Assembly: GCA_964019415.1 (NCBI GenBank)
Contig: OZ025869.1
Location: 545,501 to 609,500, forward strand
DNA length: 64,000 nucleotides
Direction of reading: 5' to 3'
From: Ianthella basta
Taxonomy: Eukaryota; Porifera; Demospongiae; Verongiida; Ianthellidae
The translations under genes and the position numbers were made by a program. The notes beneath the pieces are model-generated. The model saw only the letters and a program-made list of their open reading frames with translations. It was not told where the DNA came from and made no database searches. Each line of letters opens with the position of its first letter. Positions within the stretch are counted from its first letter, which is position 1. This document shows positions 11,983-22,800 of the stretch, piece by piece.

Positions 11983-12128
11983 TCATCAGATATAGCTACA
12001 CTCTGTTCGCTCATAACATTTAACATTGAAACTGAATTTTTGTTAACAGTGCACTCCTAAATAGCTTATATTAATGCTGTGTCACTGAAAGCACTCACAA
12101 TGGAGATGACATTACATACATCTAACAG

Positions 12129-12159
<31 letters not shown>

Positions 12160-12790
12160 TATCATTCACTGTGAGATCTCCTGATGTTATCTTCTGTGAA
12201 CTGGTGAGCTCCTGAATAGACTGGAGGTCAATGACAAATATCTGTAAACAGTTCCAATCACTCTGTACTTGCAGAGATAAGGCTTGTGTCACATACACTG
12301 ATTCAATATTACACCTAATCTGTGGGTGAACTAACAGCTGCTTGAATATATACATGGATAGGGTTATGTACAATTGTACAAGTGAAGGCACTCACTCACA
12401 TCATTACATCACTGCAAGTGAGATACAGCTCAGGACAAACGTGTGTGTACATGTGGCAGTGTACACAAACACAGTGTACTATAGGTTAGGGGAAGGCTGT
12501 CAAGCGTGTGAGGGGGTCACTCTATACAAACACAGTGTACCGCAAAAAGTGAAGGGACCATGCTTTGGTAGGCATACAGTGTGTGGACCAAATGACAAAC
12601 CAAACCTAATGCACATTGAATTAAAGTGTTGATCATGAAGTGACTTTACTGTTGTGCTCAACTATCCAAACTGTGTGTGACAGTGTTGGTTTTCTCATTT
12701 CTCCAGATGTAGAGGTTGTTGTAAATTTGGACACCTGACATGTGTGAAAACCAGAAAGTAGCTACATACTACACTTGTCTACATACTACA
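11983..12790. repeat. Module R, copy 4, with tail module
   Basis: 11983-12600 repeats module R, including a short CA tract at 12128-12160. 12640-12790 repeats the tail module seen at 10010-10140. Here the short frame after the acceptor is altered. Confidence 0.7.
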
Positions 12791-12799
12791 CTTGGCTAC

Positions 12800-13440
12800 A
12801 TAACAGTTATGTGTATACTTGGTAATGTACATTAAAGCTCTCACTGAACATGACCTTGATGCATGTCATGAATGTGATTAATTTTGCATTTCTTGATACA
12901 GCTACACATGATTATAGCTAGCTATATAGCTATATAGCTATGGGAGATGCAGCCTTTCCCCAATGCATGCATGGAGCATACAGTGACATGACACATGCAT
13001 GTGTATATAACCAAACAAATATGTCTTACATCAGTATGTAGCTATATGTATACGTATAGCTACAGCTGGCTAGCTATACAGCTAGCTATGTACTATAGCT
13101 CCTGATCAATAGATCTGGATCATGATCATGCGCGCATGTACAGCTGTACGTATTATATAGACAGAACATGCAGGTTAGCTTTATGACGTCATAATTATAT
13201 GACGTGCATGATGTCATATGTATGTCATGCAGCTGCCCTGTAGCTAGCTAGCCCCCAGGCCATGGGATGCGTGTAGCTATAGGTATTACACCCATACCCA
13301 TGCACTCATCTGATATGCGCCCTGGCCATACAATGTTAATATAATGCATAAATATATCATGCATAAAGTAGGGGCGGTTCGAGACTATACCACGTTTCAT
13401 AACTGTACCTGGGCGCTAATATAATTATCCTTGAGCCCCC
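12800..13440. other. AT- and TAGC-rich spacer before a dynein fragment
   Basis: Many overlapping AGCTATATAGCTA and GCTAGCTA palindromes occur at 12905-13095. Positions 13130-13440 resemble the regions upstream of the dynein fragments at 48.6-48.9 and 61.5-61.85 kb, so this is part of the duplicated upstream region. No coding sequence was seen. Confidence 0.5.
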
Positions 13441-13455
13441 GGCGCCATATGGACA

Positions 13456-13469
13456 GTTGCCATGGTTAC
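13456..13469 (+). promoter_or_regulatory. X-box (RFX-binding) motif upstream of dynein-like exon 1
   Basis: GTTGCCATGGTTAC is a near-perfect RFX X-box: half-sites GTTGCC and GGTTAC with a 2-bp spacer, against GTTRCC/GGYAAC. It lies about 30 bp before the ATGTCTGCG of the DNAH1-like first exon. RFX factors control ciliary genes across animals, which fits an axonemal dynein promoter. A second copy lies at 29108-29121. Confidence 0.6.
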
Positions 13470-13488
13470 GGCGTCCTTTAGCGGGAAC

Positions 13489-14640
13489 ATGTCTGCGAGT
13501 GAGTCCATAGATAGAGGAAGGTTCTTCCTCTATCTATGGTGAGTCAAGCCACTATCCATGGTGAAGCTGTACAGTGATCTCCCGTTCTGGGACTCGTAGT
13601 GGAGTGGGTCATCGATCACCGCGCGCGAGCTGCTGATCAAGTCGCGGGGGAGAAGGAAGGCGCTTGCATTTGGAGCTAGCCTGCGGGGCCGCCGCTCTCC
13701 TTCAAGTCGTCAACCCGTGCAGGAGCAAAGAGAAGAGTGACGGTGCGTATTTGTGCAGCAGTGCTCGGTACGGCGACGCACATTGTTGTGTCCTTAACCA
13801 TCTGTCTTGTTGGATGAGGTGTATTGAACTAGGCCTGTATGCGTAAGGTTATGCTTTCAGTGCTGTCCTGTATATCTCCGTTCAGTGTTGCCTTATTCGC
13901 TGTGCTTAGGAGACGACGAGTCGGATCTCGCGCCCTGCAAGACACGATCACCAAGACCAGACTGACACTCCACCGTCTTCCTGGTATGTACGTACGTGTG
14001 TCTTTGTGCATGCACATTTTGTTCTGTTAGTTTCTGTTTGCTACCTTATTCTGCTATCCTAACCCTTCCTGTCTCTCCTCCTCCCTCTGCTGTAGTGTCC
14101 CAGTTTAAAGTTCCACATGACTTTGTGGACATCCTGAAGGCCCAGAGCCATGGTCCAACCACTCAACTCATCAAATCTGCTGTATGTCACATCTGTTTGC
14201 ACAGTGCCATGTACAGTGTGTTGTTTGTAGTTGTCACATACATGTGTACATGATGTGTGTGAGTGTGTGTACCTGTGTTGTGTGTAGGACTTTGCAGTAC
14301 ACAGCTGGGACCCCAAGGTGCAATTGGCCTTTGACACTCAAGTGGGAGTGACCCCACGGAGGATAGAGATTGAGAGATGAGGGGAGGGGGAGTAGGAGTG
14401 TGTGCATGTGTGCGCGCATGGTCTCGTGTAATGTTGTTCTTCAAACTGTTTCCTCACTATCCCTTGCTGCTCCTTCCCATCTCTCTTCAGACTCTTCAGA
14501 GGGACTATGCCCAACAGAACATCCCAGCCCTCCTTTCTTCCAGAGAAGTGGACCCCTCTCTCATCATACACAGGACACACAGGAAGAGGAGGGGCGGGGC
14601 AGGAGGAGGGGACAGCTAGCACAGACAAAGCCTCTTGTGA
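13489..14640 (+). pseudogene. DNAH1-like N-terminal fragment, five-exon copy
   Basis: A decayed exon 1 (to 13742), exon 2 (13910-13983), exon 3 (14096-14181), exon 4 (14288-14376) and exon 5 (from 14491) align with the first part of animal dynein axonemal heavy chain 1. The words are RVGSRALQ, then FKVPHDFVDIL, HGPTTQLI, FAVHSWDPKVQLAF and PRRIEIER. Human DNAH1 has the same order (GFYSDI, GPRMSQN, FEVPEDF, GSTTRLL, PRKIEIERR). Exons 2-3 join in frame and exon 3 ends on a codon boundary. Faults: a 33-bp palindrome in the exon 1 region, a lost exon 4 donor (AT instead of GT at 14377) and a shifted exon 5 start. The other roughly 4000 residues of a dynein are absent, so this is a non-functional gene fragment. 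Confidence 0.65.
13506..13538. mobile_element. 33-bp perfect palindrome with 7-bp target duplication
   Basis: The insertion consists of two perfect 15-base arms (CATAGATAGAGGAAG and its complement) around a 3-base loop. It is flanked by GTGAGTC on both sides (13499-13505 and 13539-13545). The dynein copies at 29.1 and 61.9 kb lack it. It is either a tiny foldback element or a templated repair insertion. Confidence 0.6.
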
Positions 14641-14689
14641 GCATTGGTGCACTTCTAAGGGGTCCACTTGGGGGTGGAGTGTTGACATA

Positions 14690-15655
14690 ATCACCCCACT
14701 AGCTATAAGATTACCAGGAGTGCAAAAAGTGGGGTACACAAAAATTGGAACAAGTTCCATAATCTTACAGTTATAGAAATGAAATTTGTTGGCTCTGTAG
14801 AAAATGCATGTAGCCAATTGCATGCAAAGATGATCTGCCCGGAGGCTGCGATGACCAGGAAGTGATGTTAGTAATTTTACGCATGCAAAGATAAGAATTG
14901 CCATCAAGGTACCACTTCAGGATGATGAAACTACATTGGACATGTAGGACTACCTTTATCGACTGATAAAAATCTTTTCACCTGCTCCTCTCTGTTTCAA
15001 AGATAAGTTGCGGTATGTGGTTAAAGCATACTATAGTATGCAGGTGTAATATGAGTATGGGTATGGAAATACCTATTTACAGCTGCGGCCATGTCAGTAA
15101 CAAGTATTGGTGTAGTACATACGTACTTTTAACCTGTAACACTTACTCTCAAGTCAGTCTGTGAAGGTCCAGCTGAAGTGAAAACCACGTGTGCACGCAG
15201 TAGAGTGAAGAAGCCCCTATGATAAAGAGGGTATTGTTTGGAACCCTATGGAATAACCCAGAAAGTGGTGACTTTCACAACTCTAAATCTTTAAAGTATG
15301 GTTTTATACATGAACATATATAGCATATCTATATAAAATGTCTAACTTGTGTAGCCTCACTGAATGATTCTACTGTAGGTATAGCTTTAAATAGCTACAG
15401 GAAAAAGTACGCAGTGCACTTTCTTTTGGCCATCACCACTGCAGCGGGGACTCCAGTCACCACGTGTCGGCTTCGGTTGATTCATACCTAATGCATGAAC
15501 CTCAGATGCTGAAGAGTGCCAATGTGTATTCCAGATCCCATTATAGCAAAATCCATAACATTGTAGCATAGTACAGACAAGCAATGTAGTGAGATAGTAG
15601 TGATGGAAATGGTTCAACAACGCCTCTGTGTGTTGTTTGTGTGTTGTATGCACAC
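14690..15655. repeat. Segment shared with 58.6-59.3 kb and 53.9-54.5 kb
   Basis: 14690-15380 matches 58640-59320, directly after the dynein fragment in both places. 15385-15655 matches 53872-54020 plus 54440-54558. The junction therefore joins two duplication blocks. No gene was recognised; short frames are not shared. Confidence 0.6.
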
Positions 15656-16266
15656 TAGTCTCGCGTAGCCCAGACCCTTTCCTCCATTTCTGCTGTTGCA
15701 TAATAGGGAAGAAAGGGTCTGAGATTTTTCCAAAGCATAAGCTGTTTCACCCATGCACTGCCACTGTTCACTTAACACCTTTGTGGGATGATAATTCAGA
15801 GGTGTTGATTAGGTGTTACACCAGAGATGCGCGTGCACTGCAAACGGCGATGGATGTATTTTCGGGTCTTCCCTGCACTCGCTCGATGACAAGGGACAGC
15901 AATCTGTAAATAAGAGATTTACTGTAGCCAGTAGGAAGCGATATGAAAGTATCACAACCATTGATGAATTCTAAGATGGCTTGCATCTGCTCTGGCTTTA
16001 GATCTTGGAATCCTGCATCGGCCGCTGTCACACGTTACACATCATGGTAATACAGTCTCGTTCCACTTCGTCTTCACTCACTTCAACACTTGCTGCCATT
16101 TTCGCTGACTCACTTATGACGACTGTGGTACCACATCAAACAGGGGTTAGATTTACACCTTGCCCATCTTCCCACAGACATTGAACAGTTACTGAACTTC
16201 CAGACCCTTTCCACCTGGTATTTGCGCAATAGCCAGAAAGGAAATAGTCTAGGCTATGCGAGACTA
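15656..16266. mobile_element. Inverted-repeat DNA element carrying a RecQ-like exon, copy 1
   Basis: The left end TAGTCTCGCGTAGCCCAGACC mirrors the right end GGCTATGCGAGACTA. A second copy at 54560-55212 has matching flanks, so the two loci probably arose by duplication of one insertion. The inside carries a minus-strand RecQ-helicase-like exon. No transposase is visible. Confidence 0.65.
15816..16100 (-). pseudogene. RecQ-like helicase first-exon fragment, copy 1
   Basis: The frame 16031-15816 reads FQDLKPEQMQAI, then LPTGYSKSLIYRLL. This is the RecQ N-terminal Q-motif region and a Walker A variant (GYSKS for GxGKS), typical of RecQ-like genes in early animals. The start near 16100 (MAASV) is separated from the helicase frame by a shift and a stop, unlike copy 2. 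The rest of the helicase is missing. It sits wholly inside the inverted-repeat element. Confidence 0.65.
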
Positions 16267-16409
16267 TATATACACATGTTCATTTGTGTATGGTTTTGTA
16301 TGCATAAGTGGCCTTCACATGTGTGTCTATAATGTTCATCTTCACGTGTATACTTGCCTCTACAACTGTGAACTACTGCATGCTATCATCTCACGCACAA
16401 ACATCGAGA

Positions 16410-16990
16410 ATCCATGCATTGTAATGACATCATTCCGCATTCATAGTGCCTAATGATGTCATCAGGAGGTGGGTTTCCAGCATTGCTACTATTGGCCTTT
16501 TCTGCAGCTGCTGCACTGCATAAGATAGTATCCATTCGCCTCTTTCATCCCTTTCCCATGATTCTAGCAACCAAAATTTCACTTTGCTTTTGGCGGCCAT
16601 TTTGATGATGCACTATGACGTCATATGCTGACAATAATTAGGCCTGATAAACAGGAAACCTCCTTAATAAAATTCCTGGTTACACCCCTGGTCATGCTGT
16701 CAATTGGCCAACATTCCATTCAGATAATGGCTGGCATCCCATGCACTCGTGGACTGACCAATCAAATACAACAGAATTGTACACAACTACTGCCATGGTT
16801 ATACAGTACTGACGTTGTACAATGCCATGTATGTACCTACTGTAAGTGCTCCAGTTGTACTACAAGTCCACAGCTCCTATTGAGCTCAATGGTAATACCT
16901 ACAGGCCTATACATGTACAATACAGGAAACTCTGTTCAGTAGCACACAAACTAAAACTAGAGAGTTCCACTGCTTCTATGGTCCTCCACT
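16410..16990 (-). repeat. 3' flank module next to pseudogene D
   Basis: 16690-16990 is nearly identical to the 3' flanks of copies A, B and C. An extra piece at about 16460-16690, absent beside the others, interrupts the outer flank and looks like an insertion. Confidence 0.6.
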
Positions 16991-18370
16991 CTACTTGGTG
17001 CACACAACACAGGACAGCTCTTTTGTCCCGTCATAATTTGGACATGGAAGGCCACTGCTGCAGTCAGCCTCAACGTGGTACATCAGAGCACCATTGGTGT
17101 TAGCTGCTGCTCCTGGTACTGTTTCGGGAGTCTTATCCAGGCAGATGTGCATGGTTCGGTAATGGGTACGATCAGCGGCAGATAGCAATCTACGTTTGTA
17201 GCCAGCCAACTAACGTGAACTGTGCGTGCGTGTTTCTTTGCAACGTGCCTGATCAGCTCCTAATCATTGCGTGTTTGTGTACACAGTGAGGTCACGTGCA
17301 GGCTTAACACCTGGGAGCGAGCGACTACAGCGCAAGGTGTTAGCGCCACCTTCCTGCCTTATAAGGGAATCTTGAATAATCATCGGTCCCAACTTCCTCG
17401 GACTCCTGTCAGGAAAAAAAATGGCGTAAGCTCCCAGACCGTCTCTTGCGAAGGCGGGGTCTGAGCAAAGATGGCGGTCTGGCTACGCGAGACTAACACA
17501 GGACAGCTCTTTTGTCTCGTTATAATTCGGGCATGGAAGGCCAGTGCTGCAGTCAGCCTCAACGTGGAACATCAGAGAACCATTGGTGTCAGCTGCTGCT
17601 CCTGGCACTGTTTCAGGAGTCTTGTCCAGGCAGATGTGCATGGTTTGTTGAGGAGTTGGCGTTGAGCCACCAGCCACCCGCTGTACTCCACTGCCCATGT
17701 ATCAGGGCAGGTGTATCATCCTGCGATCGTGATCAGCTTGGAATGAGGGAAGGCGTCACGTGCAACACAAGGAGCATTGCGTTCAATCATTCCCAATGCT
17801 CTTTGTAGTCCATTGTTCTTGTTCACTTATAGTTTTATTGCTCCATATGTGTACAGTATTTGCTTCCCCCACTACTGTGCATAAATGAGACTGCTTGTGG
17901 TAAGGCCTTCATACAGTAACTGTTCACAGTTCCGTAATATTGAAGCAAGGTATCCTCCCCCAGCAATACATATAAATCATTCCTCCTGAGGTGGTAGAGG
18001 TACCTGGGCACCAGTGGGTCCAGGAGGGCCCTGTTCACCAGGTGGACCAGCAACACCATCTGATCCATCAGCTCCAGGTGCTGCAGTGGTTGGTAGTGTT
18101 TCATTATTACATGTGTATGCCATCAGTCTACATGCAGCAGATTTGTCAAAATGGCGGGCATATCACAATGGATATCACAATGAATATTGCATATTGCAAT
18201 TTGATGTATCGCAATGCATGAGAACGCACCCAGCTTTCCTCCGGGAGGCCCCACAGGTTCAGAGGAGCCATCACAAGCATCCCATCTCTGTCTGTCAATG
18301 TAATGAACAAGCTTTCCTATCACCAATCCTATAGCAACAGTAGTGTGGCAAAGTGTGAGTGCCTTTATAC
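16991..18370 (-). pseudogene. C4-like collagen pseudogene D
   Basis: Two partial copies of the exon 2 end occur. One at about 17160-16991 reads MHICLDKTPETVPG through CVVCTK with a proper stop. The other, at 17690-17503, repeats the same residues but breaks off at CVS. They are separated by an insertion. Further upstream, 18090-17700 keeps a Gly-X-Y start (APGADGSDGVAGPPGEQ) but then loses frame before the WGR motif. Exon 1 (about 18310-18230) is decayed, although a TATA-like box remains at about 18362. Closest relative: pseudogene G. The protein cannot be made; the last exon end is well preserved, perhaps by gene conversion. Confidence 0.75.
17166..17502. mobile_element. Insertion in pseudogene D, TAGTCTCGCGTAGCC family
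   Basis: The right end is GGCTACGCGAGACT, the same terminus as the RecQ-carrying elements. An inverted AGACCG/CGGTCT pair lies near 17437-17485. The left end is not clear. The insertion separates the two partial exon 2 ends of D, so the locus has both a partial duplication and an element. Confidence 0.45.
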
Positions 18371-18778
18371 CCTGCATACACATCTACTGGGTACGTATTG
18401 CTCAATATTCGCATATCACTTTCATGTCATCACTTGCAATCAGCACTAATGCATCACATTCCAACCTCTCCTATCTGAGACCTTAGTTACAGTAGCGGCT
18501 GTCTCTCACCATACAAGTACACATGTAGAGTACCAACTGTACTACTAGCTACCATGTATGTGGGGTGTGGGCACAAGGGCAGGAGTTTACTTAATGGACA
18601 GTTGAGTTGAGGCAGGAAGGAGATAGTGAGGAGGGAGGTGATAGGAATGTGATGCATGTATGATATGATACATGAAGTCAGAGGTAGAGTAGGTATATAA
18701 GCACTCGCAGTTTGCGGCACTGCTGTACTGGGATTGGTGAGAGGTGAAAATTGTGAGAAGTACTTTGATCGTTAAAGA
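18360..18778. promoter_or_regulatory. Divergent promoter region between collagen pseudogenes D and E
   Basis: A minus-strand TATA-like box near 18362 (TATAAAGG) serves D, and a plus-strand TATATAAG at 18694-18701 serves E. Both keep normal distances to their start regions. The central 190 bp recurs at 2780, 35010 and 52090. This suggests an ancestral head-to-head collagen gene pair with one shared control region. Confidence 0.6.
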
Positions 18779-19620
18779 ATGAACAATTTCAGTGTCATAA
18801 ACTTTGCCTGTTTGGCACCATCTTTCTCCTCCTCCACTTTGAAGTGGAAGCAGAAAGCAGCTCTACCTGCTCCCTCCCTGGACTGCCTGGAAGAGATGGG
18901 TTGCCAGGACAACTGTGGAAGGATGGCTGTGATGGCTTGTCTGGAGCTGTAGGCCCTCCAGGAGGTTAGCTGGAGTCTGTCTCCTGACCATTTCTTGCCA
19001 GTATGACAAAGCTGCTGAACATAGAGTCATGGCATAAACATGTATTCAATGATAACTACATGCATACCAACTGTTGTCACACGTGGAGTTGATGGGAACG
19101 GTAGCATAGCTGGACCTGGTGATTAGGGTCCTCCTGGCCTCCTGGTGAACCAGTCATCTTAGTAGAAATGATGGATGTTGGCTGAGGTCAGACACAAGCG
19201 TTGGAGGGTGCACCCAAACAGTATATACTGGACATAAGCTCCTTTATGGTGGCCTTACTGCAGGAGGAGATGTTTGACAAGCTATTGGGGAGCTAACTAA
19301 TTGTACATTGCAATTGGAGCCGAAGGCAAGTGAATTGTGCAGTACTGTCAGTCAGTAAGTAAAGTGGCACTGAGTGATTTCATCAACCACAATGACCCCT
19401 GTGCTGCATCTGAAGTGTTCTTTGAGATTCATTCCAAGCTGATCATGACCCCAGGAAGATGCACCTGCTCTGGTGCATTGACAATAGAGTACAGTGGGTG
19501 ACTGGTAAGAGAAGACTGTACCCTCACTAATCTGTACACATCTGTGTGGACAAGGCTCCAGAAACAGTGCCTGGAGCAGAGGCTGACACACATGTTGAGA
19601 CTTAGGCCAGTTATAATCAT
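18779..19620 (+). pseudogene. C4-like collagen pseudogene E
   Basis: The start at 18779 lies 78 bp after its TATA box. Exon 1 aligns to the signal peptide and Gly-X-Y region of copies A-C, but a one-base deletion after about ten codons shifts the frame. A PPGG donor region is recognisable near 18960. Exon 2 (about 19080-19610) keeps the order of C4 motifs: WG-Q, then NHNDPCA (C4: EHNAPCA), SKLIMTPGRCTC (SKQIMIPGRYTC) and IEYSG. There are several stops and shifts. F is its close paralogue; E and F form a plus-strand subfamily distinct from A-D and G. Confidence 0.65.
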
Positions 19621-19829
19621 CAGAGCCCAACTTATGAATCTACAAAGGAGCTTCCTTGCGTTTTGCACACTGAGCTGAGTGACAACCATAGAAGCAGTGG
19701 AGCAGTTTAGTTTATGTGCTATTGAACAGTGTTCACCAAATTGCACATGTATAGGCCTGTAGGCGCTATAGATTGGAAGTGGACACTATCTGGCCCATGC
19801 ATTAGACTGTATGTTAACTTGAGGACTCT

Positions 19830-20650
19830 AGTAATGTGACTGTTGACATTATTGCACTGAGGCTGGAATCACGTTGTGTTACACTGTCTGTAACTGTACC
19901 GGTGGTAGTGGGTGTCAACTACAAAGACAAGTGTTCCGCTATGCACACAGCTGGTGAGTACGTGACTCCTACTGTGCAGCTGCAGTCTACAAAGCATTCC
20001 TCCCCCACTAGCTACAGCTGGTCAGTGCTGAGTACGTGACTCCTACTGTGCAGCCGTAGTCTACAGAACCTCACCTAGCTACAGCTGTAGAGGTACAACA
20101 CAACATTCCCAATAACAGTGTAGTCATGTTAACTGGTGTCTGCACCTGTTGTAGTAAGGTAAATGGTCGTGGCTACTACAACATTCCTTGTCAGTGTGAT
20201 GTAGCCAGAGCTGGCTATATGACCGTAATACCCCACACACTGTACATGTAGTGTGGAGAGAATCACTCAACACACAAAGTGCAGATATTAATGTGCTTTC
20301 AACGTACACATCACTCAGGACAACATGGCACACGAAATGAGCATATGTCCATATGTACGTATACGCATACATGTACTGTATATACTCCAACACATGTAAC
20401 TACGCCACTTAAACTAGCACTGATACATACACTGTTATGCTTCCACATGTGTCCACAAATGTGCACCACAGGTACAATATACACATGGACATGTATTCTC
20501 ATGTACATACATGCTCTCTCAGTTTTGTCTTCAGTATATACTTCTTGTGCTGTGTGGGGTGGGGTGTTCTTGTGTGGGGCAGGAACTCAGCCGATTAAAA
20601 GGTTTTTGGTCCTTTACTAACTAGTCCAATTAATGGTGAATTTAAAATTG
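19830..20650 (+). repeat. Module M, copy 1, after pseudogene E
   Basis: A segment including GTGAGTACGTGACTCCTACT, CTAGCTACAGCTG and AACACAACATTCCC follows the collagen relic. It recurs at 20940-21130, 36130-36800, 37360-37640, 38540-38720, 40430-40600 and 41800-41960. One strand carries coding-like pieces (TAGEYVTPTVQLQ; CCSKVNSHDYYNIPCQC in the 36-kb copy) that could be downstream exons of the E/F genes. No family was recognised. Confidence 0.55.
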
Positions 20651-20939
20651 GCTAGCCTCATGCACACGGAAGTATGCTTTGGCCATGTCATCTCAGGCAC
20701 TGAGGCATATCTCTATATTCGTAGGTCCTGGGGGTGTGGTGTATATGGGATGGATGTTAGTGACAGGAGGTAACAACATTGTGGTATATAGTCCATTTCA
20801 CTCATGCTGAGAAGTGCACACACGCACACACACATCATATTTACACATCTTGTTAGGTACATATTCCCTCCATATAGAGCAGGGAAGGAATTCGGCCATT
20901 TTAAAGTGTAGGTCTGATAGTAGTCCAATATAGTAACTG

Positions 20940-21130
20940 TTCACCCACTGCTGCAGTCTACCTACCCACAGCTGGTCAGTGCTGAGTACGTGACTCCTAC
21001 TGCATGTGCAGCTGCAGTCTACAGAGCATTCCTCCCCCACTAGCTACAGCTGTAGAGGTACAACACAACATTCCCAATAACAGTGTAGTCATGTTAACTG
21101 GTATCTGCCCCCTGTGGTAGTAAGGTAAAC
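20940..21130 (+). repeat. Module M, copy 2
   Basis: This shortened copy runs directly into a CACTCC-rich minisatellite, exactly as the 41800-41960 copy does. Confidence 0.6.
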
Positions 21131-21194
21131 CATCACCAGAGCAACAACATTCCTCCATCCTTCACTCGCAGTATTAACAAGAGACACATGCCAA

Positions 21195-21505
21195 TCCATG
21201 CACTCCAACACATGCACTCCCACACACATTCTGCCACACAAGTACTCCACATGCACTCCCACACACACACACTCCAACACACGGACTCTCATACATGCAC
21301 TCCCACACACGCATACCCACACACACACTCCAACATGCACACTCTCACATACACTTCCACACAAGCATCCCCACACACACACTCCAACATGCACACTCTC
21401 ATACATGCACTCCCACACACGCATACCCACACACACACTCCAACACACACACTCACACATGCACTCCAACACACCCCACTCCAACATGTACACTCTAACA
21501 CACTC
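21195..21505. repeat. Degenerate CACTCCAACA minisatellite
   Basis: Repeats of CACTCCMACACA with a longer period (about 55-60 bp), for example the CACGCATACCCACACACACA blocks near 21310 and 21418. It occupies the same position as the far cleaner 14-bp array at 42036. Long open frames here are artefacts. Confidence 0.85.
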
Positions 21506-21509
21506 AATC

Positions 21510-22090
21510 CATCCCACACACTCAATACATGTACAATTGTACATATGATACAATGCACAGTAATGATATCCTACACACAACTTTGGCCAACTAGTTTGAA
21601 GGTAAAAGACAAGTCCACTGTACATGTCTGTGTACATGTAGTTTGATCTAGAACTAGTTTCACTTCAACTGTTGGGAATATTTAGACTGCCATTATTTGC
21701 TCGGGTCTTTAGGCCTTGGTCCCCTTCTCCTGCCCCCACCGGGTCCATCTTTGTCCTTCTGATGTCATGTGCACACCTTGCTTTATTATTGGATGTTGTG
21801 TGTGTGACAGTACATGAATTAATGTTTGTACATGGTTTCCTGTCTGTCATTTCCACTATGTGTGTGTATGGCACGTGTGCACATGTGGGTCGTGTCAGGA
21901 AGGGGAAGCTACTCCATCAGTTTGTCTGTCTGTCTGTATGCTTGTCAGTTGTTCTGTCTTATTTTGCTGTTCATCAAACATACTGTTGTTCTAGAGTAAT
22001 GCATATGTATACTCCTGCTGGATGTCAGCAACAAACATCAACATTGATAGTGATACATAATTATGTGGGGTAACTCCCATCTTTTCTATT
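21510..22090. other. No feature recognised
   Basis: A 133-residue frame at 21672-22073 has no domain or paralogue and is treated as chance. Confidence 0.4.
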
Positions 22091-22099
22091 GCTCCTGAA

Positions 22100-22800
22100 A
22101 TGTTCTTTTGTACTTCTATTATACGGACTAGCTGGGAAGCCCGCCGAAGGCTGGCTTCCCTGCTCCGTCACCCCTACGACAGCGCTTCCACGACAGCTAC
22201 TCGGCGCCGGTTTGGCAACGCCAGAGTGTGTGATGACAGTGTGCTAACATCATTTGGTAGCATGCATGCATATGCACTTCATGTCCCCATCCATATTATT
22301 GCATGCAATTCTGAGCTGGTCAGGAGCTTCACTTTCCCCTTGCTCTTGTTGCTGTTCATCTTATAGTCCCTATCCTTTCCGTAGCAGCGTATTTTGGTAT
22401 GTGAGTTACAAATCCTTCCCTGGCAGATGCGGTCAATGAGAAAAGATTGCCAAGGAGAATCCTTGCTCTTCCGCTCTGCATTTGCATTACAGGTAGCTGG
22501 TTTCGTTCGGCAGTTGCGACGATTCAATCCCTGAACTTGGGAAGCATTTCGCACCACAGTTGGCAACATAAAATTGGCTTCGGTATCCAAGAAAAATGGC
22601 CGTTCCTGGCATCTCCTTCCCTTTTCTCTCTGTACCGGAGCCGAACGTCACTGTTTTTGCAACCCCATTGTTCCAAACTGAAGTAGGGCGCAGTGCAAGC
22701 GAAAGGAGGTGGCCGAATGCGCAGCGCAAACCCTTAGCCAAGAATATGGGAGAATACAAAGTGGGATACTCGGGCTTAGCTCCATTATGTATAGGATGAT
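22100..22800 (-). other. CpG-richer single-copy stretch with overlapping open frames
   Basis: Minus-strand frames of 116 residues (22837-22487) and 103 residues (22590-22279) overlap in different frames, so at most one is real. The second is basic, with Cys in IDRICQGRICNSH. It has no paralogue in the window and its base composition differs from the CA-rich surroundings. This might be the first exon of an unrelated gene, but no family was recognised. Confidence 0.25.

Noticed and set aside
13489-14640. Functional dynein gene
   Set aside because: A lost donor, frameshifts and absence of the motor-domain exons show it is only a fragment.
14338-14907. 189-residue minus-strand frame
   Set aside because: It is antisense to dynein-fragment exons 4-5 and has no recognised domain.
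21089-21646. 182- and 152-residue frames on opposite strands
   Set aside because: They cover the degenerate CACTCC minisatellite.
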